Source of the DNA: Syntrophomonadaceae bacterium
Lineage (GTDB): Bacteria; Bacillota_D; Dethiobacteria; DTU022; PWGO01
Direction: 5' to 3'
NCBI GenBank assembly: GCA_003554535.1
Contig: PWGT01000173.1
Span: 1 to 25,465, forward strand
DNA length: 25,465 nucleotides
The position numbers were made by a program, and so were the translations under genes. Positions within the stretch are counted from its first letter, which is position 1. Each line of letters starts with the position of its first letter. The notes beneath the pieces were generated by a model that saw nothing but the letters and a program-made list of their open reading frames with translations, was not told where the DNA came from and made no database searches. Shown here piece after piece: positions 12,465-21,027 of this stretch.

Positions 12465-13790
12465 CTACTGGCTTAGGCCGGTATCTGAAGCATCAAAAGG
12501 AACTTCACCGGTGGAGAGTACTTCGTCCTCAGGATAACGCAGGAAAATAATTAATCCAATCAGGATAACCAGAGAAGCTACGGGGCCGGTAAGCTGGAGC
12601 CCTAATGTGGTGCCAAAAATTTGGACTAACCCGGTGGTTACAACAGTGGAGAGACCCAGATTGAGCTTCTGGACAAATCCTTGGGCTCCAAAGTACATCC
12701 CCTCTCTTCTCTGTCCGGTTATGTTTTCTTCCATATCAGAGATAGTAGCTACTATGGCATCAGGTATGATCAAAACGCCGGCAATAGCAACACCGGCCAT
12801 TCCCATTACAATGTACCACAGAGCAAATGGTGAAATTCCAAGGAAAGGTTCATTCATAAAGTAAATGAAGGGTAAAAATATTACAAAAACCAGCATACTG
12901 AAGATCATGGAGAACTTTAAGCCCTTTTTCTTGGCCAAAAAGTTAACAAGGAAAAATGCTACTACTGCGGTTCCCCAGGCCAGGAATGCCTCAGGTGATT
13001 CCTCCGTTGGCATTCCCAGGATTTGAGTGACGTAAAGAGCCATATTTACCGTCAAGATGTTAAAGCCAAACCACAAACCCACGTTGCCGGCCAAATAGAT
13101 GAGGAAAGCACGGTTTTTTAATGTGGTTTTCAAAGATTCCATGAGACCCAGGGTAGCAGGCTTGGCGTCTGCATAGTCTTTTTCTTTAATAAAAGCCGGT
13201 ATATAAAGGAATATCAGGGCTATTATGCCCATCACCCAGATCATTCCATGGTAACCAAACATGGCGATAACATATCCGCCCCCGCCCATGGCGATACCGG
13301 AACCTAATAAAGTAAAAACTGCCTTAGAAGTAGATAGGTCCACCCGATCCTTAATGCTGCGAGCCAGTTCTGGCAATAAAGCCAGGTACGGGCAAACATA
13401 GACGGTAAACATAAAGAAAAACAACCCTAAAAAGAAAAGTAGATATACCGAATTCCAGAGAGATTTTTCAGCAATCGGGGGATAGAAAAGGGCCATGAAA
13501 GAAGCCACATATATAATGCCACCGGCCAACAAAAAAGGCATTCTTCTTCCAAACCGGCCGGTGTGATTGTCAGACAAACGAGCTACCAGGGGGTCAGCAA
13601 CGGCATCCACTACTCTGCCTCCAAACATGATAAGGCCAAAGATAATGGGAGGAATGAGGGCTTCTCCATAAATATCTTCGGTAGTGTAAAAATATATAAG
13701 CCACATGAGCACTATTCGTTCCAGCATGCTCCAGCCTGCTGCTCCCGCTCCGTAGGAAAGTTTTCCCCACAAAGGTAGTTCTTTTATCAT
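12465..13790 (-). CDS. GPH-family (MelB-like) sugar:cation symporter, 441 aa
   Basis: Twelve-helix MFS protein of the glycoside-pentoside-hexuronide family. The family signature is clear in the second-third helix region: GRVVDAVADPLVARLSDNHTGRFGRRMPF, with the two aspartates that bind Na+/H+ in MelB. A second typical block is YFGAQGFVQKLNLGLS in the C-terminal half. The substrate cannot be read from the sequence. I chose the ATG at 13790 behind GAGGGAGGG rather than the frame's first codon at 13826, since the mature start MIKELPLWGKLSYGAG matches family starts. It may be co-transcribed with the CPBP gene 94 bp upstream, but a candidate promoter lies between. Confidence 0.88.
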   Translation of the reverse strand: MIKELPLWGKLSYGAGAAGWSMLERIVLMWLIYFYTTEDIYGEALIPPIIFGLIMFGGRVVDAVADPLVARLSDNHTGRFGRRMPFLLAGGIIYVASFMALFYPPIAEKSLWNSVYLLFFLGLFFFMFTVYVCPYLALLPELARSIKDRVDLSTSKAVFTLLGSGIAMGGGGYVIAMFGYHGMIWVMGIIALIFLYIPAFIKEKDYADAKPATLGLMESLKTTLKNRAFLIYLAGNVGLWFGFNILTVNMALYVTQILGMPTEESPEAFLAWGTAVVAFFLVNFLAKKKGLKFSMIFSMLVFVIFLPFIYFMNEPFLGISPFALWYIVMGMAGVAIAGVLIIPDAIVATISDMEENITGQRREGMYFGAQGFVQKLNLGLSTVVTTGLVQIFGTTLGLQLTGPVASLVILIGLIIFLRYPEDEVLSTGEVPFDASDTGLSQ

Positions 13791-13827
13791 AACTTCCCTC
13801 CCTCGGATGCTATGTGCCACCTTCATA

Positions 13828-13855
13828 CATATAAATCTTCAAGAATTAATATCAA
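13828..13855 (-). promoter_or_regulatory. possible promoter of the GPH transporter gene
   Basis: On the minus strand, TTGATA (13855-13850), a 16-bp spacer and TATATG (13833-13828). Confidence 0.35.
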
Positions 13856-13884
13856 ATCCCGTATTGCCCTCTAAAAATATCTCC

Positions 13885-14787
13885 TTAATAAAGAGTTTCC
13901 TCTATTTCTTCTTCGCTTTTAGGCCATAACTCTTGCCCGGCTATCTCCTGCTCAGGCAAACGGTTCTTATATAAATACGCAAATGACAAAATAAACAGAA
14001 CAATACCTGCTGCCAGGAATATTCCCATGCTGGTAGCTGTCTCTTCAATTTCCAGGACCTGCACTACTACTGCCGAAGAAGTATTGAATCCAAAATGCAT
14101 AAGGATCGGCGCCCACAGAGAATCTGTCCAAACATATATCAATCCTACCAGAATTCCCAGAATAAAAGCGTAAGAAGATTGAAGCACATTCATGTGCATG
14201 GCTCCAAATATTGCAGCCTGCAAGATTAAAGCCGCCACCAAGGGGAGATCTTGCCGCATACGGTTAAAAATGAGTCCCCGGAATCCAATTTCCTCAACCA
14301 GGGAAGCTACCAAACCCAACCCCAAAATGGAAACTAGAATGTGTTGCCGGAACATGGGCTCCAGCAACTGTTGATGCTCGGGGAAGTATTGAGGCAACTG
14401 AGTAAAATACATAATTGCCGCAAAAAAAAGATAAAATCCCACTCCTGCCAACAAAGAGAAAAGCAAGGTCGGCGCAGAAGCTTTTTTAAACCGGCAATAT
14501 CTAAGCATACTATCTTTCTGGTTCTTAACCGCATTGCGGATTAGAAAAAACAACCAAAAAAATAACATCCCTAAAATACCGCCCAGTATGGCTATATAGA
14601 TCATATTGTCCATAATCAATTCATTATAAACTTCGGGAGTTAGTTCCATACCCATAAAAGCCTGAGAAAAACTAACAATAAATCCAAACATTGCACCACT
14701 GATCATCTGGGCCAGAAAAAACAAAATTACCACTGCTACTACGAAACCTAACATGCGTCCATATCTACTAATTTTTCGCACCCCCAT
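13885..14787 (-). CDS. CPBP-family intramembrane metalloprotease (Abi/CAAX-like), 300 aa
   Basis: Polytopic membrane protein with about eight hydrophobic segments. The CPBP catalytic motifs are complete: EExxxR as EEIGFR (E165, E166, R170), FxxxH as FGAMH (H198), and HxxxN as HFGFN (H231, N235). Family members cleave prenylated proteins or process peptides such as bacteriocins in the membrane; the substrate is unknown, and no peptide precursor was found nearby. The start at ATG 14787 has no Shine-Dalgarno site: an apparent IS605-type end comes within about 20 bp of it, and may have replaced the native leader. A later ATG (residue 12) lacks a site as well. Confidence 0.87.
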   Translation of the reverse strand: MGVRKISRYGRMLGFVVAVVILFFLAQMISGAMFGFIVSFSQAFMGMELTPEVYNELIMDNMIYIAILGGILGMLFFWLFFLIRNAVKNQKDSMLRYCRFKKASAPTLLFSLLAGVGFYLFFAAIMYFTQLPQYFPEHQQLLEPMFRQHILVSILGLGLVASLVEEIGFRGLIFNRMRQDLPLVAALILQAAIFGAMHMNVLQSSYAFILGILVGLIYVWTDSLWAPILMHFGFNTSSAVVVQVLEIEETATSMGIFLAAGIVLFILSFAYLYKNRLPEQEIAGQELWPKSEEEIEETLY

Positions 14788-14802
14788 CTAATTTTAAAAT
14801 CT

Positions 14803-14850
14803 TTTTGACATACTCCCACAGCTAAAACAGTGGGCTTTCTGCTTGTTTTT
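14803..14850 (-). mobile_element. solo end of an IS200/IS605-type (TnpB-type) element
   Basis: The string TTGACATACTCCCAC (14806-14820), a decayed hairpin (CCCAC 14815-14819 with GTGGG 14830-14834) and then GGGCTTTCTGCTTG match the conserved right end of IS605-family elements as I know it (CCCACGACTAAAGTCGTGGGCTT-type). In tnpB orientation it reads on the minus strand. No tnpA or tnpB remains on either side, so it is a relic or a non-autonomous derivative. The central stem has mismatches, suggesting decay. Confidence 0.55.
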
Positions 14851-14888
14851 CTTGTAACTGCTCAGGTATTGTCGGGAAAAGAGTAAAA

Positions 14889-14927
14889 ACCCCCCCACCC
14901 CTCCCCTCCCCCTTCAAGGGGGAGGGA
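14889..14927. repeat. GC-rich hairpin, same class as the one at 11078-11100
   Basis: A C-rich run leads into CCCTCCCCC (14904-14912), a TTCAA loop and GGGGGAGGG (14918-14926), a 9-bp perfect stem. It resembles a widespread class of C-rich interspersed hairpins. It could work as a bidirectional transcription barrier. Confidence 0.65.
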
Positions 14928-14944
14928 GAAAAAAGCAACAATAT

Positions 14945-15008
14945 CAATGAATGCTCCTTCTTATGACTGCTTCCTCTTATGAATGCCTCTTTTTACGACT
15001 GCTTCTTC
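14945..15008. repeat. 16-bp tandem array, four copies
   Basis: Units start at 14945, 14961, 14977 and 14993, consensus TTATGACTGCTTCCTC with a few changes each. The core GACTGCTT is the inverse of AAGCAGTC in the next array. Confidence 0.75.
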
Positions 15009-15025
15009 TCACAATATCTTTGGCC

Positions 15026-15085
15026 TAAGCAGTCAAAATTCTTTCTAAGCAGTCACAATTCTTTCTAAGCAGTTACAATTCTTTA
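15026..15085. repeat. 20-bp tandem array, three copies
   Basis: Units start at 15026, 15046 and 15066, consensus TAAGCAGTCACAATTCTTTC; 17-19 of 20 positions agree between units. There are no spacers, so it is not a CRISPR array. Confidence 0.85.
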
Positions 15086-15226
15086 AATATACTGTATGTA
15101 TTATATATTTCAAAATAGAATGGGGCAATAATAAGATTACCGTATGTTAAAAAAATCATATTCCATTTTTATCTAAATTATTGAATTGCCATACAAACTA
15201 ATTTATAACGCAAATTTTCCCCAACT

Positions 15227-16489
15227 TTACTTTTTTTCTTTCAATAAAGTTGCCGAACCAATTGCTCCCAGGAGGGCCACTGCTGCGGCCAGCAGAAAAG
15301 CGGGAGCAAAAGAACCTGTAAAATCAGCAATGCTTCCGCCGGCCATTGGGCCCAGGGCTTGGCCTATACCAAAAAAGAGGGTGATAAAGCCAAGAGCTGC
15401 CGGGGCAAACTTGGCCCCAAGCATATCACCGCAGGCAGCAGCCATGACTGCTGGAATGCTCCAGGCCGTTAGCCCGTAAAGAACCGCTGAAATAGTAAAA
15501 TAAATAGAAGCATCCCCCAGGCCAAATAAGCTAAAAGAAACGCAGTGAATCAGAAAAATTATAACCAGCGTGTTTTTTCGCCCAATGATATCAGAAAGAC
15601 TTCCCCAGATAATACCGCACAAAAGACTGACCCATCCCATTATCATGTACAGATTCCCGGCTTCTGCAGCAGTGTATGTATATTCCTGCACCAGAAAATT
15701 TACGAAAAACGTCATATAGATTATGTAGGAAAAACCAAAAGCTGAATACACAAGGCCCAAAAACCATACCGGGGCAGATAAGTAAACTTCTTTCCAGGAA
15801 GGGGACTTTTCATTGCTGCTCGATGCAGAAGCCACCTCTCCTTCCTGGTTATTATTATTTGTTTTTTCTTCTACTACAGGCTGCATTCCCATTTCACCGG
15901 GATTGTTGCGCAAAACCAGGTACGCAGCAACAGCCATAAAAAGGGCTATCCCGCTAAATATATACCAGGAAATACGCCAGGCCGGGTCACCATATTCGGC
16001 AATGAGCCAGGGCACCATTAATCCAGTAAAGATCAACCCCATAGAAGAACCTGCTACAGCAATGCCAGAAGCCAACCCCCTCCATCGCCGGGAAAACCAT
16101 GCAGCCCACAAACCCATCACCGCCACGTTGGCTGCGCCGCTGCCCAAACCGGTTATTCCCCTCCAAACTGCTACGGGCAAAAAGTCGTCTGACAGGCCGG
16201 TAAGAAGCATTCCCCCTCCTGCCATAATCAAGCCCATGGTAACCACCAACCTGATACCTATGCGGGCAGCCACGGCTCCACCAATAAGGGCAAAGGCCAG
16301 ATATCCGGCCAGATTTGATGTAGCCAGCGCACCAGCCTGTGTATTATCCATCTCCAGTGAAATTTGCATCTCCGGCAGGACCATGGAATAACCATAGCGG
16401 GCCAAGCCCAGTGCGCCAAACACCACCAGGGTCCCCATAATTAAAACAATCCATGAATAATTGCGATGGACAAAATTATTTGCAGGCAT
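15227..16489 (-). CDS. MFS transporter, YbfB/YjiJ- or OFA-like, 420 aa
   Basis: Twelve predicted helices in two halves joined by a hydrophilic Asn/Glu/Ser-rich loop (about 205-232). The first helix ends in ALGLARYGYSMVLPEMQ, a pattern of YbfB/YjiJ-type and oxalate/formate-antiporter-like MFS proteins. The loop 2-3 motif (GGAVAARIGIRLVV) and the helix 4 and 5 Gly-rich segments (RGITGLGSGAANV, SGIAVAGSSMGLIFTG) are normal. The second-half motif is GSLSDIIGRKNTL. The substrate is unknown: an organic anion or a small metabolite is likely. The start is ATG at 16489; the nearest ribosome site (GGGTGA) is about 13 nt upstream, which is weak. It diverges from the sugar operon across 262 bp. Confidence 0.83.
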   Translation of the reverse strand: MPANNFVHRNYSWIVLIMGTLVVFGALGLARYGYSMVLPEMQISLEMDNTQAGALATSNLAGYLAFALIGGAVAARIGIRLVVTMGLIMAGGGMLLTGLSDDFLPVAVWRGITGLGSGAANVAVMGLWAAWFSRRWRGLASGIAVAGSSMGLIFTGLMVPWLIAEYGDPAWRISWYIFSGIALFMAVAAYLVLRNNPGEMGMQPVVEEKTNNNNQEGEVASASSSNEKSPSWKEVYLSAPVWFLGLVYSAFGFSYIIYMTFFVNFLVQEYTYTAAEAGNLYMIMGWVSLLCGIIWGSLSDIIGRKNTLVIIFLIHCVSFSLFGLGDASIYFTISAVLYGLTAWSIPAVMAAACGDMLGAKFAPAALGFITLFFGIGQALGPMAGGSIADFTGSFAPAFLLAAAVALLGAIGSATLLKEKK

Positions 16490-16551
16490 AGTTTAGACTC
16501 TATCACCCTTGCTATTTATTATATCTTCATGATTTTTTCTGCTTTTGAGAA

Positions 16552-16654
16552 GTTAGACATATTGAGCAAGCTATCCTGCTTTTTTATCTATTCAATTAAG
16601 ATTTAAAAAAAGGAATTTGACAAAAAATCTGGAATTAATTTTCATGTGTCTAAC
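16552..16654. promoter_or_regulatory. separated inverted repeat in the divergent MFS / sugar operon promoter region
   Basis: GTTAGACA (16552-16559) and TGTCTAAC (16647-16654) are perfect inverse copies 95 bp apart, close to nine helical turns. They flank the middle of the 262-bp divergent region. A looping regulator is possible, but 8-bp matches can arise by chance. No confident -10/-35 pair for the sugar operon was found. Confidence 0.3.
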
Positions 16655-16751
16655 AACTAATAAGGACCAGAGAAAGAGCAGATTTAGTGAACTTAGAAAT
16701 ACATAGCATACATAGCAGAATAGCAGGAATTTAACTTAATGAGGTGAGACT

Positions 16752-18134
16752 TTGAAACCCAGTTTGCCGTTGAGCCGAGCTATTGCTTATGCCGTAGGCC
16801 AATTAGGATGGTCCCTGGTAATTGGGATCGTAATTAACTTCTTGGTTTATTTTTATCTCCCTCCTGAAGGAGCAGGCTTGCCCCAATTGGTCCCCGAGGT
16901 TTACTTTTTGGGATTTATCTCTGTTATCGGGGTTATTACCATGGGTGGGCGACTGCTCGATGCCGTTACCGATCCCTGGATTGCCAGCCTTTCCGATCGT
17001 TCTTCTGCCCGGATGGGCAGGCGGATAGCTTTCATGGCTGTAAGCGGTTTGCCCATGGTCTTGCTCATGTTTTTGATTTTTAACCCACCTCATATGACAG
17101 TAACTACCACTAATTTGATCTGGCTAACTGTTACCGTATTCTTTTTCTACATATTTTTCACCGTTTACCAGGTTCCCTACACAGCCCTGGTAGCAGAATT
17201 GGGTCACAATCCCCAGGAACGGTTAAATCTCTGCACATACATTTCAGTTAGTTTTTTTGTGGGCCAAACCGTTTCTGCCCAGGCCCCCGTATTATTCGGG
17301 ATGTTCCAGGAAATGTTCGATCTCTCCCGCCTGGAAGCAGTGCGCATGACTTTCGGTTTGCTGGGACTGGCAGCCCTGATATGCCTCTATGTGCCGGTAA
17401 TTTTTGTTAACGAAAATAAATACAGTATTGGCGAGCCTTCTACAGTTCCTCTGCTTGAATCTCTAAAATTAACTTTTAGCAACAAAAGATTTGTTATATT
17501 TGCCGTATCCGATTTAATCTACTGGATATTCATGACTATGCTCCAGACCGGATTGATTTATTATGCCACTGTCCTTCTGCGTCAATCGGAAGATTATTAC
17601 TCCTTCATATTTTTGTTAATGATGGGAGGTTCTTTCCTCTGTTATCCATTTGTAAATTTAATAGCTAAAAGAGTCGGCAAAAAACCAGTGCTAGTGTTTT
17701 CCCTGGGGCTTTTTGCTTTTTCCCTCCTGTTAACCAGCCAGTCCGGGCAGGAATGGATCCCCCTTCCCCTAGAAATGCAAGGGTACCTTATCGTGCTGCT
17801 GGCTTTTTTCCCTATTGCCGCTTACGGCATATTGCCCAACGCCATTGTAGCAGACATAGCCGAGCACGATGCTCTGCACACCGGCAGCCATAGAGAGGCA
17901 ATTTATTTTGGTGCCCGCAGTTTTATGATGAAGCTGGGACAGATGATTGCCATGCTGGTCTTTACTTCTCTCCTTGTTTTTGGGAGGGACATTGGAGATG
18001 ACCTCGGGATCAGGCTTACAGCACTGGCTGGAGTGGGGTTTTGCCTGTTGAGCTTGTTTTTCTTGAAACGTTATGATGAAGAAAATCTTCTAAAAGAAGC
18101 TTCTACTCGGAAAACAGAGGAGGGATTAAGATGA
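16752..18134 (+). CDS. GPH-family (MelB-like) sugar:cation symporter, 460 aa
   Basis: Twelve-helix symporter with the GPH signature GGRLLDAVTDPWIASLSDRSSARMGRRIAF in the helix 2-3 region, including both cation-binding Asp positions, and YFGARSFMMKLGQMIA in the C-terminal half. It is coupled with the GH4 gene: the stop TGA and the ATG of the next gene overlap as ATGA. This pairing is the same as melA-melB, so uptake of an alpha-galactoside such as melibiose is the best inference. The start is TTG at 16752 behind GAGGTGAG. It is distant from the other GPH protein in the window (12465-13790), so the two probably carry different sugars. Confidence 0.9.
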   Translation: MKPSLPLSRAIAYAVGQLGWSLVIGIVINFLVYFYLPPEGAGLPQLVPEVYFLGFISVIGVITMGGRLLDAVTDPWIASLSDRSSARMGRRIAFMAVSGLPMVLLMFLIFNPPHMTVTTTNLIWLTVTVFFFYIFFTVYQVPYTALVAELGHNPQERLNLCTYISVSFFVGQTVSAQAPVLFGMFQEMFDLSRLEAVRMTFGLLGLAALICLYVPVIFVNENKYSIGEPSTVPLLESLKLTFSNKRFVIFAVSDLIYWIFMTMLQTGLIYYATVLLRQSEDYYSFIFLLMMGGSFLCYPFVNLIAKRVGKKPVLVFSLGLFAFSLLLTSQSGQEWIPLPLEMQGYLIVLLAFFPIAAYGILPNAIVADIAEHDALHTGSHREAIYFGARSFMMKLGQMIAMLVFTSLLVFGRDIGDDLGIRLTALAGVGFCLLSLFFLKRYDEENLLKEASTRKTEEGLR

Positions 18135-19435
18135 TTAAAATAGCGATGATTGGCGCCGGCAGCGTGGTATTTGCCAACAACATACTGGGAGATTTGTTAT
18201 CCTATCCGGAATTAAAAGATAACCTTGAAATTTACCTGATGGACATCGATCCAACCCGACTGGAAGTATCCGAAGGGTATGCCTTGCGGCGTATTGAATA
18301 TGAAGGCGCCAACGCTGATGTAAATGCTACTATGAAGTTGAGCGAAGCATTAAACGGTGCAGATTATGTGATAAATATGGTCCAGGTGGGCGGGCTTGAG
18401 GCCACCCTGGTTGACTTTAACTTGCCAGCAAGCTATGGATTGAAACAAACTATAGCCGACACCCACGGAGTGGGAGGCATATTCAGAGCAATGCGGACGA
18501 TTCCTGTGGTGCTTGATATATGCAAACATATGGAAATATACTGCCCGGATGCCCTTTTGATCAACTACTCCAACCCCATGGCCATGAACGTGTGGGCCGC
18601 CTACCAGGCAAGTTCAGTGCAGGTAGTGGGACTGTGCCATAGCATACAGTTAACTTCCGTAATGCTTGCCAATCACATAGATATCCCCATACCTGAGCTC
18701 AGGTACAAGGCAGCAGGCATTAATCACCTCTGTTGGTTTTTGGAGCTATCCCACCAGGGAGAAGATGTCTATCCCCGGCTTTTTGAAGCCATTAAAGATC
18801 CGAATATATATAATTCCGACAAGGTGCGCTTTGAAATTATGAAATACTTCGGTTATTTCGTATCAGAATCCAGCGAACACATGGCCGAATACGTACCTTA
18901 CTTCATTCCCAGGGAAGAACTGATCGAAGAGCTTAACATCCCCATTAACGAATACATCAGGCGCTGTGAAGAACAGGACAAAGAGTTTGAAAGAAACAAA
19001 AAAATTGCCCGGGGCGAGCAACAAGTTCCCCAGCACTTTAGAACATTTGAATATGCCGCCCCCATTATCTATGCCATGGAAACCGGCCAACCCCATGTGA
19101 TTTACGGCAATGTGGAAAACAGAGGGATAATAACTAATTTGCCAGAGGGTTGCTGCGTAGAAGTTCCCTGCCTGGTCGATAGTAACGGCATTCAACCTGT
19201 CCATGTGGGCAACTTGCCTCCTCAACTGGCCGGGCTTAACAAGAAGCATATCAGCGTTCAGGAATTAACTGTTAAAGCTGCCATAGAAGGAAAGAGAAAA
19301 TATGTTAATTACGCTTGCCAGTTAGACCCATTGGCATCATCGGTTTTAACCTTGCCTCAGATCAACCACCTGGTTGAAGATATGTGGGAAGCTCATGCCC
19401 AATATCTGTCAGGGCCATACCCCTATTACGCATGA
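18131..19435 (+). CDS. melA: glycoside hydrolase family 4, probable alpha-galactosidase (MelA)
   Basis: NAD+- and Mn2+-dependent hydrolase acting by a redox-elimination mechanism. The nucleotide-binding start is IAMIGAGSVVFANN (4-17); DTHGVGGIFRA lies at 110-120; NYSNPM at 145-150; the metal-site Cys/His motif is CHSI at 169-172; and N198-H199 follow in AGINH. In GH4 the four residues after this Cys separate activities: CHSV marks alpha-galactosidases, so CHSI points to that group rather than to 6-phospho-glucosidases or glucuronidases. Length (434 aa) is normal. It starts within the transporter stop (4-bp overlap) and so is translationally coupled. The 3' end overlaps the convergent kinase gene by 10 bp. 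Confidence 0.87.
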   Translation: MIKIAMIGAGSVVFANNILGDLLSYPELKDNLEIYLMDIDPTRLEVSEGYALRRIEYEGANADVNATMKLSEALNGADYVINMVQVGGLEATLVDFNLPASYGLKQTIADTHGVGGIFRAMRTIPVVLDICKHMEIYCPDALLINYSNPMAMNVWAAYQASSVQVVGLCHSIQLTSVMLANHIDIPIPELRYKAAGINHLCWFLELSHQGEDVYPRLFEAIKDPNIYNSDKVRFEIMKYFGYFVSESSEHMAEYVPYFIPREELIEELNIPINEYIRRCEEQDKEFERNKKIARGEQQVPQHFRTFEYAAPIIYAMETGQPHVIYGNVENRGIITNLPEGCCVEVPCLVDSNGIQPVHVGNLPPQLAGLNKKHISVQELTVKAAIEGKRKYVNYACQLDPLASSVLTLPQINHLVEDMWEAHAQYLSGPYPYYA

Positions 19436-20919
19436 TAGGTGAATTCTTCTTCATCCAGGGAACAGGAGGATTGATGATCATCCGGGTTGCCTTCATCCCA
19501 TATGGGAAGTTCGACATAAAAAGTGCAACCTTCATCGGAATTGTTCCGGGCCCATAATCTACCGCCGTGCCTGTTTACAATTTCTTTACTAATATATAAT
19601 CCCAGGCCCATTCCTTCTTTAGCCTTTTCGGGCACTTCCTCGGTAGAAACAGCCCGGTAAAAACTATCAAATATTTGAGCCAGGTGCTCCTCGGGAATAC
19701 CCACTCCTTCATCCCTGATTGCAATGATCGCTCTTTTGTCTTCTTTATGCAGCGAAACCTGGATCCTCTTGCCCTCCGGAGTGTATTTAATGGCATTGTT
19801 CAGTAAATTGCTCAAAACAATCTCCAGCCGCGCACTATCTCCTTTAACCCATACATGCTTGCAGCCATTTAAATTTAAAGCAATACGGTGCTTGGAATAA
19901 CCGGCTTGAACCGCGCTAGTTAAACTGCTTACCAGTTCAGCAAGATTAACCCGTTCCCAGTTATAATTTAATTCATGATCTTGAAAACTCTGTTCTTTAA
20001 AAGCTTCTAATACTTGGTTTAGGACGTGAGAAAGACGATCAATTTCCTTTTCTTGCAATTCCAGTAAACTTTCTATTTCTTCAACAGGCCGGCCTCTGTT
20101 TATTCGCTGGCGAATTAGAGAAATGACTCCCTTGATACTTGACATGGGGTTGCGAAGCTCATGTGCGCTAAGCTGCAGGAAAAGGCGCTGGTTGTTTTCC
20201 AGCTGCTTGCTTTCGGTGATATCAATACAGCTGGCCATAACTCTTTCTGCACCATCAATATTAATAGGGTTTAGCCTCACTTCTTCCCATATATATTCCC
20301 CTGTCTTAAGCCTGGTCAACCATTCAAATTGCTGCGGCCCTTCATTGACTGCACGACGTAACATTTCTCTAGCATCATGAAGAGAATAGGGAGATTCAGT
20401 GATAAAAGAAACTCTTTTTAATTCCTCAACAGAATTGCACTTATGAGTTCTTAAGGCCATTTCGTTGGCATCAATAATCTCACCGGTATCTTTATCATGG
20501 ATCATAATAGCGTTAATAGATTTATCAAACAGAGTTTTAAACTTTTCTTCATTTTTTTTGAGTTGATTTTGATATAACCGAAAATTATCTATAGCTGCAC
20601 CCAGCCCAATCCCTAAAAAAGCGTATACAATTATAATTAAAACCACGTTAAAAAGTTGATAATCGTACGGTGAAAATAAAGGATATAAAGAGTAAGCAAT
20701 TATCATAAAAAAGAAGGAGGCCAAACCTCCCTTAATGCCCCAATTTAATCCGGAGAATGTAACCAGCAAAAGTCCTAATAAAGCAACGTATAAAGAGGGA
20801 AGGCAAAAACACAATATTAATATTGTTATGGGCAAAATAATTGCCAGCAATAACTTGCTTTTCTTGTTGAGTGATTTAACCCTTTTATTTATGTCCATTA
20901 AATATATGGGCAAAATCAA
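19426..20919 (-). CDS. membrane-bound PAS sensor histidine kinase, 497 aa
   Basis: Four hydrophobic segments (about 23-42, 44-57, 63-82, 91-112) anchor the kinase, with almost no extracellular domain. A PAS domain (about 122-240, FDKSINAIMIHDKDTGEIIDANEMAL) precedes the HisKA domain with phospho-His H253 in SAHELRNP. The ATPase domain has an N box (NLLNNAIKYTPEG), G1 (DEGVGIP), F box (FDSFYRA) and G2 (GMGLGLYISK). From residue 122 on it is clearly paralogous to the kinase at 21387-23216. It has no adjacent response regulator of its own except the receiver 108 bp upstream. The start is TTG at 20919 with GAGGAG just upstream; ATG at residue 8 is the alternative. Confidence 0.88.
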   Translation of the reverse strand: MILPIYLMDINKRVKSLNKKSKLLLAIILPITILILCFCLPSLYVALLGLLLVTFSGLNWGIKGGLASFFFMIIAYSLYPLFSPYDYQLFNVVLIIIVYAFLGIGLGAAIDNFRLYQNQLKKNEEKFKTLFDKSINAIMIHDKDTGEIIDANEMALRTHKCNSVEELKRVSFITESPYSLHDAREMLRRAVNEGPQQFEWLTRLKTGEYIWEEVRLNPINIDGAERVMASCIDITESKQLENNQRLFLQLSAHELRNPMSSIKGVISLIRQRINRGRPVEEIESLLELQEKEIDRLSHVLNQVLEAFKEQSFQDHELNYNWERVNLAELVSSLTSAVQAGYSKHRIALNLNGCKHVWVKGDSARLEIVLSNLLNNAIKYTPEGKRIQVSLHKEDKRAIIAIRDEGVGIPEEHLAQIFDSFYRAVSTEEVPEKAKEGMGLGLYISKEIVNRHGGRLWARNNSDEGCTFYVELPIWDEGNPDDHQSSCSLDEEEFTYHA

Positions 20920-21027
20920 AACTCTCCTCTAAATTATTTTGGCTACTAAATTCAACATTTTTTTACAATATCCCTTCACCAATTAAAAATTTATTATAGA
21001 TCCGCCAGCGACTTTATTCCTACCAAC

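Larger units (their letters stand above)
14788..15226. other. 439-bp gene-free region packed with repeats
   Basis: No gene is visible. From left to right it holds an IS605-like end, a GC-rich hairpin, a 16-bp tandem array and a 20-bp tandem array, then about 140 bp of AT-rich sequence without recognisable structure. Accumulation of so many elements suggests a tolerant insertion site between two operons. Confidence 0.8.

Noticed and set aside
14945..15085. Possible CRISPR array
   Set aside because: Units are directly adjacent with no spacers, and there are no cas genes.
15813..16391. 192-codon plus-strand frame
   Set aside because: It lies wholly inside the MFS transporter gene on the other strand, has no ribosome site, and shows low-complexity, non-family sequence.
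16617..16645. TTGACA at 16617-16622 as -35 of the sugar operon
   Set aside because: No acceptable -10 lies 15-19 bp downstream; the sequence there is TTTCATG-like.
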